Shown: piece by piece, positions 8,301-14,365 of the stretch
Layout of the letters: each line of letters opens with the position of its first letter
How positions within the stretch are numbered: the first letter of the stretch is position 1
From: Phycisphaerae bacterium
Lineage (GTDB): Bacteria > Planctomycetota > Phycisphaerae > SM23-33
Direction: 5' to 3'
NCBI GenBank assembly: GCA_030754715.1
Contig: JASLZV010000007.1
Coordinates: 1 to 16,931 of the forward strand
Length of the DNA stretch: 16,931 bases
Program-made: the position numbers and the translations under genes
Notes under the pieces: model-generated
What the model saw: the letters and a program-made list of their open reading frames with translations, nothing else
What the model was told of the DNA's origin: nothing
Database searches by the model: none

Positions 8301-8389
8301 GCCAGTTGCGCATGAAAGACGCACTGATGGGTGGGCTGCGCCGGAAGTTTTTTTCCATTGAGCAGGAGGCCGAACGTCGCAGCAAATAG
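5357..8389 (+). CDS. large secreted TPR/helical-repeat protein
   Basis: 1010 residues. The signal peptide is IVSAVLVCVLGGQVFA with cleavage near residue 26. AAGGAG (5343-5348) ends eight bases before the ATG. The rest is almost wholly alpha-helical. TPR-like units stand out at about 264-298 (ALANRELGEYDEAARLLAP), 302-335, 455-500 (FARIATEFPKDPRAA) and 912-942 (ARSYRSVNKYEMAVEIYNWL). I see no enzymatic motif and no second membrane span. It is probably a periplasmic scaffold. Its place as the last gene of the VWA/ExbB/ExbD cluster suggests it binds the ExbD periplasmic domains or a cargo of the motor, by analogy with TPR partners of other TolQR-like systems. The 130-base gap before it has no clear promoter. 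Confidence 0.8.
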   Translation: MVERGGRGAAIVSAVLVCVLGGQVFAQDSRGSAYDKLDAAQLAQMLREMDMIELLDQLGAELGGGAVDTSEKLSLAIELKIARAQKILDPDARLKAMEEVIALLSGAIEQAEKAPRPGKPEAAAAAVFAEYRMKFRLADTMGREAVEPHAQKVLYLQDNDRDRKIILEKTKQAAELLGYLRSDLKEDIRKWRDILRFWVVDGAEVQRFQRRVRYMSAWTYLYRAMVLSADERRQKEERDELLEEALFSLQPFTKGGPDVGPEQYWSLWLSALANRELGEYDEAARLLAPANYTSAGNELRIKAAMDLTVTHVKRGDFTKALKSITTFQTSAPVLLGQGAQIQIDMRSTLLENYLYLQWAQAAKDAAQKTEYELLAQKAMLGFLNKYPGAGIQSSFARFFSNRYRYRQDIENLNSIQLFLLAKYEVGRKRLQKGAELLKELLSRKDEIGVTVRPPALWEMGMVMNSRRRNIDAGEMFARIATEFPKDPRAAVAADYAARSLRGVIRQRQRDKAEVPRSLREEAARYMALAVGFVGKQPELAQWYYPLGAQCDKLSWGRERKERIGWMEKAVASFEKVPAEPPARRLDAENLALDLRYRLLKAQGADSETVIRLARELRARFMDFSARAAKAAENSANSKMAKRLLDWAAWTDFYAAKIRTEELGQAPEGLEEVKQLPAKWPGAEVLTAAKQFEIQKMVEIGQIDGAGEELDNFLKANPQVTGDLVEQVIGGIRQSIEKLAEKNPRDPKLIIYRSAFLRFAKVLFERVKDKPVQERFDRTILYIEALNQNDRGTEALELVLKGKAVEDARRKKLAEEIDKKYAPKVKAVGRAANDHRALCREADAFIAETRQLGYEPKEDFAQLLAMYSRLKETGADGEEQVRKKWLAGVVRELRDGYVEVIGDLKDSVPVNVNLLLNLARSYRSVNKYEMAVEIYNWLTTRLNTETRQGQGLFWRLELELCRTVLKGFPDDNEWRKTLITRIRQLRMKDALMGGLRRKFFSIEQEAERRSK

Positions 8390-8411
8390 CAGGCGCGGAC
8401 CGCCCTGAGCG

Positions 8412-8439
8412 TTGACCTGTGCCGAGGGATGCTTATACT
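8412..8439 (+). promoter_or_regulatory. sigma-70-type promoter for tRNA-Cys
   Basis: TTGACC (8412-8417, five of six to consensus), a 16-base spacer and TATACT (8434-8439, five of six) lie 14 bases before the mature 5' end of tRNA-Cys. This is the normal distance for a tRNA promoter with a short leader. Read-through could also feed the genes from 8615. Confidence 0.65.
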
Positions 8440-8453
8440 GGCAATGGCGTGGC

Positions 8454-8527
8454 GGCGGCATAGCCAAGTGGACCAAGGCGACGGATTGCAAATCCGTTAT
8501 GCGTGGGTTCGAATCCCACTGCCGCCT
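8454..8527 (+). tRNA. tRNA-Cys (anticodon GCA)
   Basis: The acceptor arm GGCGGCA (8454-8460) pairs with TGCCGCC (8520-8526), followed by discriminator T at 8527, the expected Cys identity base. The anticodon arm is ACGGA-TTGCAAA-TCCGT with anticodon GCA, and the T arm is GTGGG-TTCGAAT-CCCAC. CCA is not encoded. It sits between two protein-gene blocks, on the same strand. Confidence 0.96.
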
Positions 8528-8545
8528 GTCTGCGGCCCGTGGTGC

Positions 8546-8566
8546 CCGGCGGCAGGGAGCCGCCGG
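8546..8566 (+). repeat. 8-bp GC hairpin after tRNA-Cys
   Basis: CCGGCGGC (8546-8553) and GCCGCCGG (8559-8566) form a perfect stem with a five-base loop, 18 bases after tRNA-Cys. There is no T run, so termination would not be of the classical intrinsic type. It may protect or delimit the tRNA transcript, or lie in the leader of the 8615 gene. Confidence 0.45.
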
Positions 8567-8614
8567 AGTGTGTCGCGGGTGAGCTGGGGTGCTGTGGCCC
8601 CCAAGAGGTGCGAC

Positions 8615-9832
8615 ATGATGAAAAGAATATCCCTATTGTTGGCGTGTTGCCTGCTTCTGGTGGATGTCGCCTTCGCGAAAACACAGGCCATTGTCACCAG
8701 GGATGGAAGGAAAATCGTCGGGGAAGTAACTGAGGTGGAAGGGGGCTACAAGGTGCAGACCAGTTTCGGTGAGGTCTTCGTGCGCAAGGATGACGTGGTC
8801 CGCATACAAGAGGTCACCACTCCGCGGGAGGAATACCTGGCCAAGCTGGCGAAGATCGACATTAACAAGGCCGAGGAGCATTACGAACTGGGTGAGTGGG
8901 CGTTCCGCCAGGGGCTGCTGACGGAGGCACAGAGCGAGTTGCGGGCGGTTCTGAAACTCGAGAAGAACCACGAAAAGGCCAGGCTGCTGATGCGGCTGGT
9001 GGAGGCGAAGATCGATCGAACGAAGCTGCCCACGCCGGGCACGCCGGGAACCGGTGTTCGCAAGTTCAAGATCAAGAACGAGTACCTGGTTTCCAGGGAA
9101 GACATCTACCGCATCCGGATTGAGGAATGGCGTCGGAAGAACGACGTGGTTCGGGTACGGTTCCGAAACGATCTAATCCGGCGTTTTATCAAGATGATGC
9201 AGGGGCGAAGTGAGTTTGCCTCGGACAACCGCTTCCGGGAGAAGTTCCTGGCTTGGTCGCCGATGGAGAAACTGCGATACATCATGCTCAATGAGGGTGA
9301 CAACACCTCGGTCAAAAAGGACATCCACATCGAGTCCGACCCGGCGTTCATGAAGGAGTTTCGCCTGAGGATTTGGCCGCTGTTGGCCCGGGGTTGTGCC
9401 GACAGTGCCTGTCACGGTGCGCCTGGAGGCGTGGGCGGGCTGAAATTGTTCAACGTTCCGTCGTACGATGAGCGAATTCCATACACCAACTTCGCCATCT
9501 TGGTGGGTTACACCTTCGAGGGCGGCCGCCGCCTGATCGACCGCAGCACCCACAAGAAATCGGTGCTTCTACAGTACGGCCTGCCGCCGAAAATGGCTCA
9601 GAGGAAGCATAGCAAGGAGATTCCCCCGCTATTTGTCAACAACAAGAATGTGAACTACAAGCGCGTTTTACAATGGATTGAGGGGCTGAGCAAACCGAAC
9701 TATCCCGACTACCGTCTGCGGTATCGCCCGCCATTTGGCATGAAACTGAACCTCAGCGGCGGCTCGTCGCTACCGCCGGTACCCGAGCCCCGGGACGAGA
9801 GCGAGAAGGAGAAATCTCCCACGAGCGAATAG
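8615..9832 (+). CDS. exported protein with TPR-like segment and CX4CH haem-like motif
   Basis: 405 residues from ATG 8615, with AAGAGG six bases upstream. The same frame stays open to 8429, but that part lies inside tRNA-Cys and is not coding. The signal peptide ends near residue 21 (LLLVDVAFA). Residues 23-66 form a small beta-domain (IVTRDGRKIVGEVTEVEGGY), followed by helices at about 84-132 with TPR character. The C-terminal half holds GCADSACHG at 260-268. C261, C266 and H267 have the C-X4-C-H spacing of a non-standard c-type haem site, and the context resembles haem-binding parts of planctomycete exported proteins. FEGGRRLID and the Arg/Pro-rich tail have no recognised function. It probably acts in the periplasm, perhaps in electron transfer or as a structural haem protein. 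Haem attachment is inferred from the motif alone. Gene H follows after 41 bases. Confidence 0.75.
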   Translation: MMKRISLLLACCLLLVDVAFAKTQAIVTRDGRKIVGEVTEVEGGYKVQTSFGEVFVRKDDVVRIQEVTTPREEYLAKLAKIDINKAEEHYELGEWAFRQGLLTEAQSELRAVLKLEKNHEKARLLMRLVEAKIDRTKLPTPGTPGTGVRKFKIKNEYLVSREDIYRIRIEEWRRKNDVVRVRFRNDLIRRFIKMMQGRSEFASDNRFREKFLAWSPMEKLRYIMLNEGDNTSVKKDIHIESDPAFMKEFRLRIWPLLARGCADSACHGAPGGVGGLKLFNVPSYDERIPYTNFAILVGYTFEGGRRLIDRSTHKKSVLLQYGLPPKMAQRKHSKEIPPLFVNNKNVNYKRVLQWIEGLSKPNYPDYRLRYRPPFGMKLNLSGGSSLPPVPEPRDESEKEKSPTSE

Positions 9833-9873
9833 AAGGCCCCTTCCGTGAGGCGGTGGGCCCGGTGGGAGCACGC

Positions 9874-10500
9874 ATGCAGATTGCCTTCACTGTGCTGCTG
9901 ATCGGCGTGTTGGTGGCCTCGGTCATCTGTTTTGTGGTGATGGGGCTGACCCAGCTTCGCCGGACCAACTCACTGGGCAGAAAAGCGCATGAGATGCGGA
10001 TGCACTTTTCGCCCGGTGACCCGTTCGACGTGCCGGGGCGATATGGGACCTTTGCGTTGATCCGCAGCGGGCACGGCCCGCGTGCCTATAATGTAACCCA
10101 CGGGTATCTGGGTGGTTGGCCTGTGCGGGCCTTCGACTTCCGTTACGAGGTCGGCCACGCCACTCGGCGGGTGGGCAGGCACTACAGTGTCATAGTGGTG
10201 GAGAGCGATTTGCGTCTTCCTGCCATGGTGATGTGGCACGAAGCCGACAGTGAGGCGGCCCCGCTGTCGGCTCAGGCGGGCTGGGCGCAAGTGAGTCCAT
10301 GGATCTGCGGGGGGGACCTGGCGATGGGGCGAATTCTGGCGGGGGCGTGTGGGCCTCTGCGAGACAGCCAGGTTGGCGTCGAGACACAAGGTGGTATGGT
10401 GATGTTCCATATGCCGGTGCGCAAGCGAGGAATGGACTATGCCGCGTCGCTGGAAAAGGTCGAACGCGTCCTTGCCGAACTGAAAGACACCCTTGCGTAG
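9874..10500 (+). CDS. membrane-anchored protein of unknown function
   Basis: 208 residues from ATG 9874. A GTG at 9853 is in frame, but GGGAG (9864-9868) supports the ATG. Residues 3-25 form one membrane span (AFTVLLIGVLVASVICFVVM). A soluble domain follows, with FSPGDPFDVPGRYGTFALI near 43-61, FDFRYEVGHATRRVGRHYSV near 89-108, and a C-terminal amphipathic helix. It is rich in aromatic and arginine residues, with no catalytic motif that I can name. The architecture resembles a family of uncharacterised planctomycete proteins I have seen, but I cannot attach a domain name. It lies 41 bases after the haem-like protein gene and is probably co-transcribed with it. Its role is unknown. Confidence 0.7.
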   Translation: MQIAFTVLLIGVLVASVICFVVMGLTQLRRTNSLGRKAHEMRMHFSPGDPFDVPGRYGTFALIRSGHGPRAYNVTHGYLGGWPVRAFDFRYEVGHATRRVGRHYSVIVVESDLRLPAMVMWHEADSEAAPLSAQAGWAQVSPWICGGDLAMGRILAGACGPLRDSQVGVETQGGMVMFHMPVRKRGMDYAASLEKVERVLAELKDTLA

Positions 10501-10520
10501 AGGGCCGTGTGAATGGACCG

Positions 10521-10549
10521 TTGAAATCGGTCCCGGCTCATGATAGAAG
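10521..10549 (+). promoter_or_regulatory. candidate promoter for the coiled-coil protein gene
   Basis: TTGAAA (10521-10526, five of six), a 17-base spacer and TAGAAG (10544-10549, four of six) with an extended -10 TG at 10541-10542. A 6-bp inverted repeat, GGACCG (10515-10520) and CGGTCC (10528-10533), brackets the -35 and could be an operator or a weak hairpin. It lies 55 bases before the GTG at 10605. Confidence 0.45.
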
Positions 10550-10604
10550 TAAGTCAGGTGCCGGGCCGAGAAGCGGGACCACAGAGTAGTACGGGAGATG
10601 TAAA

Positions 10605-12146
10605 GTGCAAAAAATGAAACCTTCGTTGTATGCCGTGATTCTGGTGGTGGTTAGCATTGTAGTCGTGGTGGCGTTGGGGTTTTGGCCGCAGGCTTCTCGG
10701 CATGGTCAGGGCCAGTCACTCAGGGAGGCGGCCGATATAGCAAGGCGCCTCCACAGCAAGGCAGTGTCTCTGATGGGGGGGCCTAAGTTCAAAGCGGGCC
10801 AGCAATTACCTCCCGTCTATGGCGCGGTCAAGGAAACCGACATCACGGTGCTTGAGGTGACAGTCCAGAATCCCAATGCGCTGGCCGCGCTGGAGAAGGC
10901 CGAGGCCCTGCTGGCTGTGGCGATAAGGGAAAACCCCGCCGCCGAAAAGGTCTCCAAGACGATGGCCTATGGTATGCTGGGGCGGGTGTTGGCCCTGAAG
11001 GGCTGTTATCAGGAGTTTGCGGCCGGCAACGCGATTCGCCGGGCCGACGAGCAACTGACGAAAATGGACCGTGCCATCGCAAATCTGCGTGGCATGACGG
11101 CCGTCGTCAAGCATCTGGCCCCCAAAGCGCAGGCCAGCGACAGCGACGTCGAAAAGGTCAAAAGCACCGCGGAGGATGTGATCCGCAGCCTGACCGTGGA
11201 GATCGAGGCGCAAAAGCGGGGCATCGGCGGCCTGGATAAACAGCGCAACGCACAACTGGAACTGGTCCGCGTCCACGGCAACAAGGCCAGCGAACTTCGC
11301 GAAAAAGTCGCCACTGCCACGGGCGCCAAGGGCCGGCAACTCTTGGAGAAGTCCCTGAAGGAAAGAAGCATCGCCGGCAAGGCCGCCCGAGAAATCGACG
11401 ATATCGACTTCAAAATGCATAATGCCCGATCCCGCCTGGCGCAATTGACATTGGCTGCATCGCTTGAGGGAAAACGTAAGGAAACGGCGGCGAAACTCTT
11501 GGACGATCGCGCCAAGGAGCGGGCGGCGGTCAGGGAGAATCTCGGCAAGGCTGGGGAGATTGCCGCCGCTGAGCGGAAGAACATCGAGAACATTGCTCAG
11601 GCCCTGATGACGACATGCCGAGATGTGGACCGAGCCGAGCAGGCGGCCGAGGTCCAGTATAAAGCCGCCGTGGAGGCTATGAAGAAATCACGGGGGTTTA
11701 GTCCGCCGACTGGTGCGGCGGAGGCGGCCGGGGCCCAGGCGGAGATCATGATGGGCTTGGCAAAGATGTACGTGTCCGTCGTTGAGATTTGTCGTTCGGT
11801 AGGGGACTTGGCCGATCGGCTTAAGGACCTATGGGAAGGCTCGTCGCTGCCTGGCCAAGTACCGCAAGCTGAGGAGATGGCAAGGTTCGCCACCCGGATC
11901 GAACAGGCCAAAGAAGACGCCTCGGGAAACTACAAACGGGCGGCTGAAATCTATAAGGAGGCGGCCTTGCTGGCCAAGCCTCAACTGCGGTGGAGTTATC
12001 AGTGTAGGGAATACCAGACGCAGGTGGGGCGACATCGCCTGACGGGTGATCCAGGCGCAAGGGAAAGGGCTGAGGAGATCAGATCGCAGTTGGCTTCGCT
12101 GCGAGAGTTTTCGTACGTTGCCAAGGTGCTGGAGGACAAGCCCTGA
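10605..12146 (+). CDS. membrane-anchored coiled-coil protein
   Basis: 513 residues. The GTG at 10605 is preferred over ATG 10614 because GGGAG (10593-10597) is seven bases before it and too far from the ATG. Residues 8-27 form one hydrophobic span (YAVILVVVSIVVVVALGFWP) that could be an anchor or an uncleaved signal. The rest is Lys/Glu/Ala-rich, with long helices and probable coiled coils at about 95-150 and 170-360, and TPR-like helices near the end (YKRAAEIYKEAALLAKPQ). No enzymatic motif is visible. It is most likely a periplasmic scaffold held at the inner membrane. Although separated from the 1178-8389 cluster by three transcription units, it has the same exported, helical character. 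The family is not recognised. Confidence 0.75.
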   Translation: MQKMKPSLYAVILVVVSIVVVVALGFWPQASRHGQGQSLREAADIARRLHSKAVSLMGGPKFKAGQQLPPVYGAVKETDITVLEVTVQNPNALAALEKAEALLAVAIRENPAAEKVSKTMAYGMLGRVLALKGCYQEFAAGNAIRRADEQLTKMDRAIANLRGMTAVVKHLAPKAQASDSDVEKVKSTAEDVIRSLTVEIEAQKRGIGGLDKQRNAQLELVRVHGNKASELREKVATATGAKGRQLLEKSLKERSIAGKAAREIDDIDFKMHNARSRLAQLTLAASLEGKRKETAAKLLDDRAKERAAVRENLGKAGEIAAAERKNIENIAQALMTTCRDVDRAEQAAEVQYKAAVEAMKKSRGFSPPTGAAEAAGAQAEIMMGLAKMYVSVVEICRSVGDLADRLKDLWEGSSLPGQVPQAEEMARFATRIEQAKEDASGNYKRAAEIYKEAALLAKPQLRWSYQCREYQTQVGRHRLTGDPGARERAEEIRSQLASLREFSYVAKVLEDKP

Positions 12147-12147
12147 G

Positions 12148-12312
12148 TTGTCGGGCGCGACCGTTCGGTTGCGTCGCTGGGGGAACGGGGAGGCGGGGAC
12201 GGCCGGAAAATGTCTTGCGATTTTGCTGATTTTTTGGCATATTGTGGTTGTAGGCTGCGCGGGCTTGAGCGAGATGTTCGAGGGCGTCAAAGGGCGACGT
12301 GCAGATGCGTAA
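12148..12312 (+). CDS. possible small lipoprotein (start uncertain)
   Basis: A frame with a good lipoprotein signal near its end: a lysine, then CLAILLIFWHIVVVGC, where VVGC is a credible lipobox with cysteine as the first mature residue. Only 18 residues follow. No ATG precedes it. TTG codons at 12148 and 12169 are the nearest starts, and the only Shine-Dalgarno (GGAGG, 12131-12135) is 12 bases from the first. The hydrophobic codons coincide with the AT-rich candidate promoter of the sigma gene, so the signal-like peptide may be chance. The frame ends inside the sigma gene's start. Confidence 0.2.
   Translation: MSGATVRLRRWGNGEAGTAGKCLAILLIFWHIVVVGCAGLSEMFEGVKGRRADA
12215..12243 (+). promoter_or_regulatory. 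candidate promoter for the sigma-factor gene
   Basis: TTGCGA (12215-12220, four of six), a T-rich 17-base spacer and CATATT (12238-12243, four of six) form an AT-rich island in GC-rich DNA, 62 bases before ATG 12305. The first copy of the 19-bp direct repeat (12262-12280) lies in the resulting leader. Confidence 0.45.
12262..12280 (+). repeat. 19-bp direct repeat, copy 1
   Basis: GGCTTGAGCGAGATGTTCG, identical to 15033-15051. This copy ends 24 bases before the sigma ATG at 12305, and the other lies in the last codons of the sigma 3' fragment, so the pair brackets the whole gene. Flanking bases differ on both sides. Confidence 0.8.
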
Positions 12313-13786
12313 GTACACAAACGGCTGTATGGAGGAACTAGCGGGGGAACTGTGCGCGGGGCTTCTGCGTTTGCGTCGGGGTTATGTGGATGCCGCCGAG
12401 GCATTGATGCGGATTATCGATTCGTCCCGGGAGTATCCCTGTGATTTTGTGGTCTTTCGTCTGACGGGCTATCGTCCACCCCGAAAGCAGGGCGATAAGA
12501 CAATTGAGGGCAAGACCCTGCACAGCGACCTTCAGCGTCTGATCTTCGACGTTTGCGACAGTTTCGAACTGCACGGGAGCGACTACGGGGAGCGGGTGCA
12601 TGACACGGCGTTTCTGGCCGGGCGATTCAACGTGTCCACCAAGACCATCCAGCGTTGGCGCCGGTGCGGATTACCGGCGCGGCGCCTGGTTTTCCCCGAC
12701 GGCAAGCGCCGGGTGGCCTTCCTGGAGAGCTCCGTGGAGTGGTTCGTCCGGCGCCGAGGCCGGGAAATCCTGCGATCGGCCCGTTTTACACAGATGTCTT
12801 CTGGCGAGCGATCTGATATCCTTCGGCGTGCGCGGCGGATGGCCTCGTTGGCGAACTGCTGCCTCAGCGACGCGGCCAAGCGAATTGCCCGTAAGAGCGG
12901 CCGGGCTGTCGAAACTATTCGGTATACGATTCGAAAGCACGATCTAAAGTATCCCGACAAGGCTGTTTTTCCTTATCTGTTGAACGCTCCCCCCTTGGGC
13001 GACCAGGAGAAAACGGCGATCTACCACGGTTTTCTCCGCGGCCGACCCGTGACTTCGCTGGCCGATAAGCATTCCCGTACGCGGAGCAGCATCTACCGGA
13101 TCGTCAACGAGATGCGGGCCCGCCAGTTGCTCAAGCGTTCCATCACGTATATGTACAATGAAGAGTTCGACCTGAGCGACGCCGACAACCTGATCCTGGT
13201 CGAGGGGGCGGCCAAGAAATCACCCAAGAAAGGCCGCAAGGACAAGACGGCGGCGCGGCCCCCGGCCGATTTGCCGCCGTATCTGCGGGCGCTGTACGAC
13301 GTGCATCTGCTGGATCAGGAGGCTGAGCGGGATTTGTTTCGGCGCTATAACTATCTCAAGTTCAAGGCCGACAAATGCAGAACACACATCGACATGGAGC
13401 GCGTGCGGACCCCACAACTCAAGAACATCGAGATGCTGCTGGTGCGGGCCAATGTCATCAAGAATCGGATTATCCGCGCGAACCTGCGTTTGGTGGTATC
13501 GATTGCCAAGAAGCACATCGGCGGTGCGCAGACGCTGTTCGAACTGATCAGCGACGGCAACGTGTCGCTCATACGGGCAGTGGAGAAATTCGACTATTCT
13601 CGTGGATTTCGCTTCAGCACTTACGCCTCCTGGGCCATCATGCGAAACTTTGCCCGCTCGGTGCCCAAGGAGCGATATCTGCTCGACCACTTCGCCACCG
13701 GTCACGATGAGGTACTCGACGTGGCGGCCAGCCTAAGGTTGCCGCCGCTGTGGCCAACGCGCGCCGAGAGATCATCGATGCATTGA
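12305..13786 (+). CDS. sigma-70 family factor, 5' part of an interrupted gene
   Basis: 493 residues from ATG 12305; GTG 12299 is an alternative, and AAAGGG (12289-12294) serves either. Residues about 102-124 form a helix-turn-helix (AGRFNVSTKTIQRWRRCGL), and 185-290 resemble further winged or helical DNA-binding modules. Residues 322-355 look like sigma region 1.2, and about 370-460 is region 2 (IIRANLRLVVSIAKKH, RGFRFSTYASWAIMRNFARS), with the -10-recognising helix. After GHDEVLDVAASLR (residue 478, base 13738) the frame reads LPPLWPTRAERSSMH and stops, with no region 3 or 4. Region 4 reappears at 14796. The full gene would be a long planctomycete-type sigma factor with an N-terminal DNA-binding extension. 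As it stands it lacks -35 recognition, so it is probably inactive or altered. Confidence 0.8.
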   Translation: MRKYTNGCMEELAGELCAGLLRLRRGYVDAAEALMRIIDSSREYPCDFVVFRLTGYRPPRKQGDKTIEGKTLHSDLQRLIFDVCDSFELHGSDYGERVHDTAFLAGRFNVSTKTIQRWRRCGLPARRLVFPDGKRRVAFLESSVEWFVRRRGREILRSARFTQMSSGERSDILRRARRMASLANCCLSDAAKRIARKSGRAVETIRYTIRKHDLKYPDKAVFPYLLNAPPLGDQEKTAIYHGFLRGRPVTSLADKHSRTRSSIYRIVNEMRARQLLKRSITYMYNEEFDLSDADNLILVEGAAKKSPKKGRKDKTAARPPADLPPYLRALYDVHLLDQEAERDLFRRYNYLKFKADKCRTHIDMERVRTPQLKNIEMLLVRANVIKNRIIRANLRLVVSIAKKHIGGAQTLFELISDGNVSLIRAVEKFDYSRGFRFSTYASWAIMRNFARSVPKERYLLDHFATGHDEVLDVAASLRLPPLWPTRAERSSMH

Positions 13787-13951
13787 TTGCGCTGGGCAAA
13801 TAGAGGAACAGAAACTCTACCGATGATCGTAACATTCACGAATTGGCCGGCGCCCACCTCGCCGTTTCATCAACACGCGCCGGAATCCGGTATATGTAGG
13901 ACTGCGTCACTTAAAGAGGAGCTGGCTGCCCTGCTGGAGGATCGGTCGTGA
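13739..13951 (+). pseudogene. frame-scrambled 3' end of an unidentified gene
   Basis: Four short coding-like runs in three frames add up to about 70 residues. The last run ends LKEELAALLEDRS with TGA at 13949-13951, overlapping the GTG start of the next gene, an operon-like junction. This suggests the C-terminal end of a gene, broken by at least three frameshifts. No domain is recognised. Alternatively these are chance runs in GC-rich DNA. Confidence 0.35.
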
Positions 13952-14304
13952 CACGCCGGGACGACATGCTGGTTGTTGCCGAGCGTTTGGTGGCCGACGA
14001 ACTGGCCGCGCGGGTGGGGCCTGGACGATTGAGGGCCTATAGTGACCCCTACGACGCCCTGGGGGCGATGCGCGATCGCTGCTGGGCGACGGTCCTGCTG
14101 ACCGCCTCCCAAATGGACCTTGATGGCCTGTGCAGGGCTGTCCGACGCCTCCAGCGCGATGCCCGCGTGCTGGTGCTTTGTACCCCGGCTGGCGAACCGT
14201 GCGTCCGCCCGCTGAAGGGCAAGACCATCGACGACTATTTCATCTACCCGCTGATGGAAAGCGATTGGGAGGCGTTGAGTGCGGAGGGATCTCGGACCGG
14301 TTGA
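13948..14304 (+). CDS. degenerate receiver-like domain protein, probably truncated
   Basis: 118 residues from GTG 13948, with GGAGG (13936-13940) seven bases upstream. The pattern fits a CheY-like receiver fold. Strand one is MLVVAE, and helix one is LVADELAARVG. Strand three is TVLLTAS, where the usual phosphorylatable aspartate is absent. Helix three is LDGLCRAVRRLQRDARVLVL, and DDYFIYPL stands at the place of the usual conserved lysine-proline. It would therefore be a pseudo-receiver. Receiver proteins normally carry an output domain; here the frame stops at TGA 14302-14304 and non-coding-looking DNA follows, so a missing C-terminal part is likely. The stop codon lies inside one arm of the interleaved inverted repeats at 14298-14365. 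The assignment rests on secondary-structure pattern only. Confidence 0.5.
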   Translation: MTRRDDMLVVAERLVADELAARVGPGRLRAYSDPYDALGAMRDRCWATVLLTASQMDLDGLCRAVRRLQRDARVLVLCTPAGEPCVRPLKGKTIDDYFIYPLMESDWEALSAEGSRTG

Positions 14305-14365
14305 CTCGTGATCAATATGGGTTCGTCCCAAGGTCGGGGCAGTCAACCGAAACGCCCGAACCCAT
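14298..14365. repeat. interleaved inverted repeats, pseudoknot-like
   Basis: CGGTTGACT (14298-14306) pairs with AGTCAACCG (14341-14349), and ATGGGTTCG (14317-14325) pairs with CGAACCCAT (14357-14365). Both stems are 9 bp and perfect, in the order A, B, A', B', which is H-type pseudoknot topology. Gaps between arms are 10, 15 and 7 bases. The 5' arm of the first stem contains the stop codon of the receiver-like gene. Confidence 0.6.

Noticed and set aside
8429..8614. Upstream extension of the haem-like protein frame (62 codons)
   Set aside because: It runs straight through tRNA-Cys; ATG 8615 has a Shine-Dalgarno and a signal peptide directly after it.
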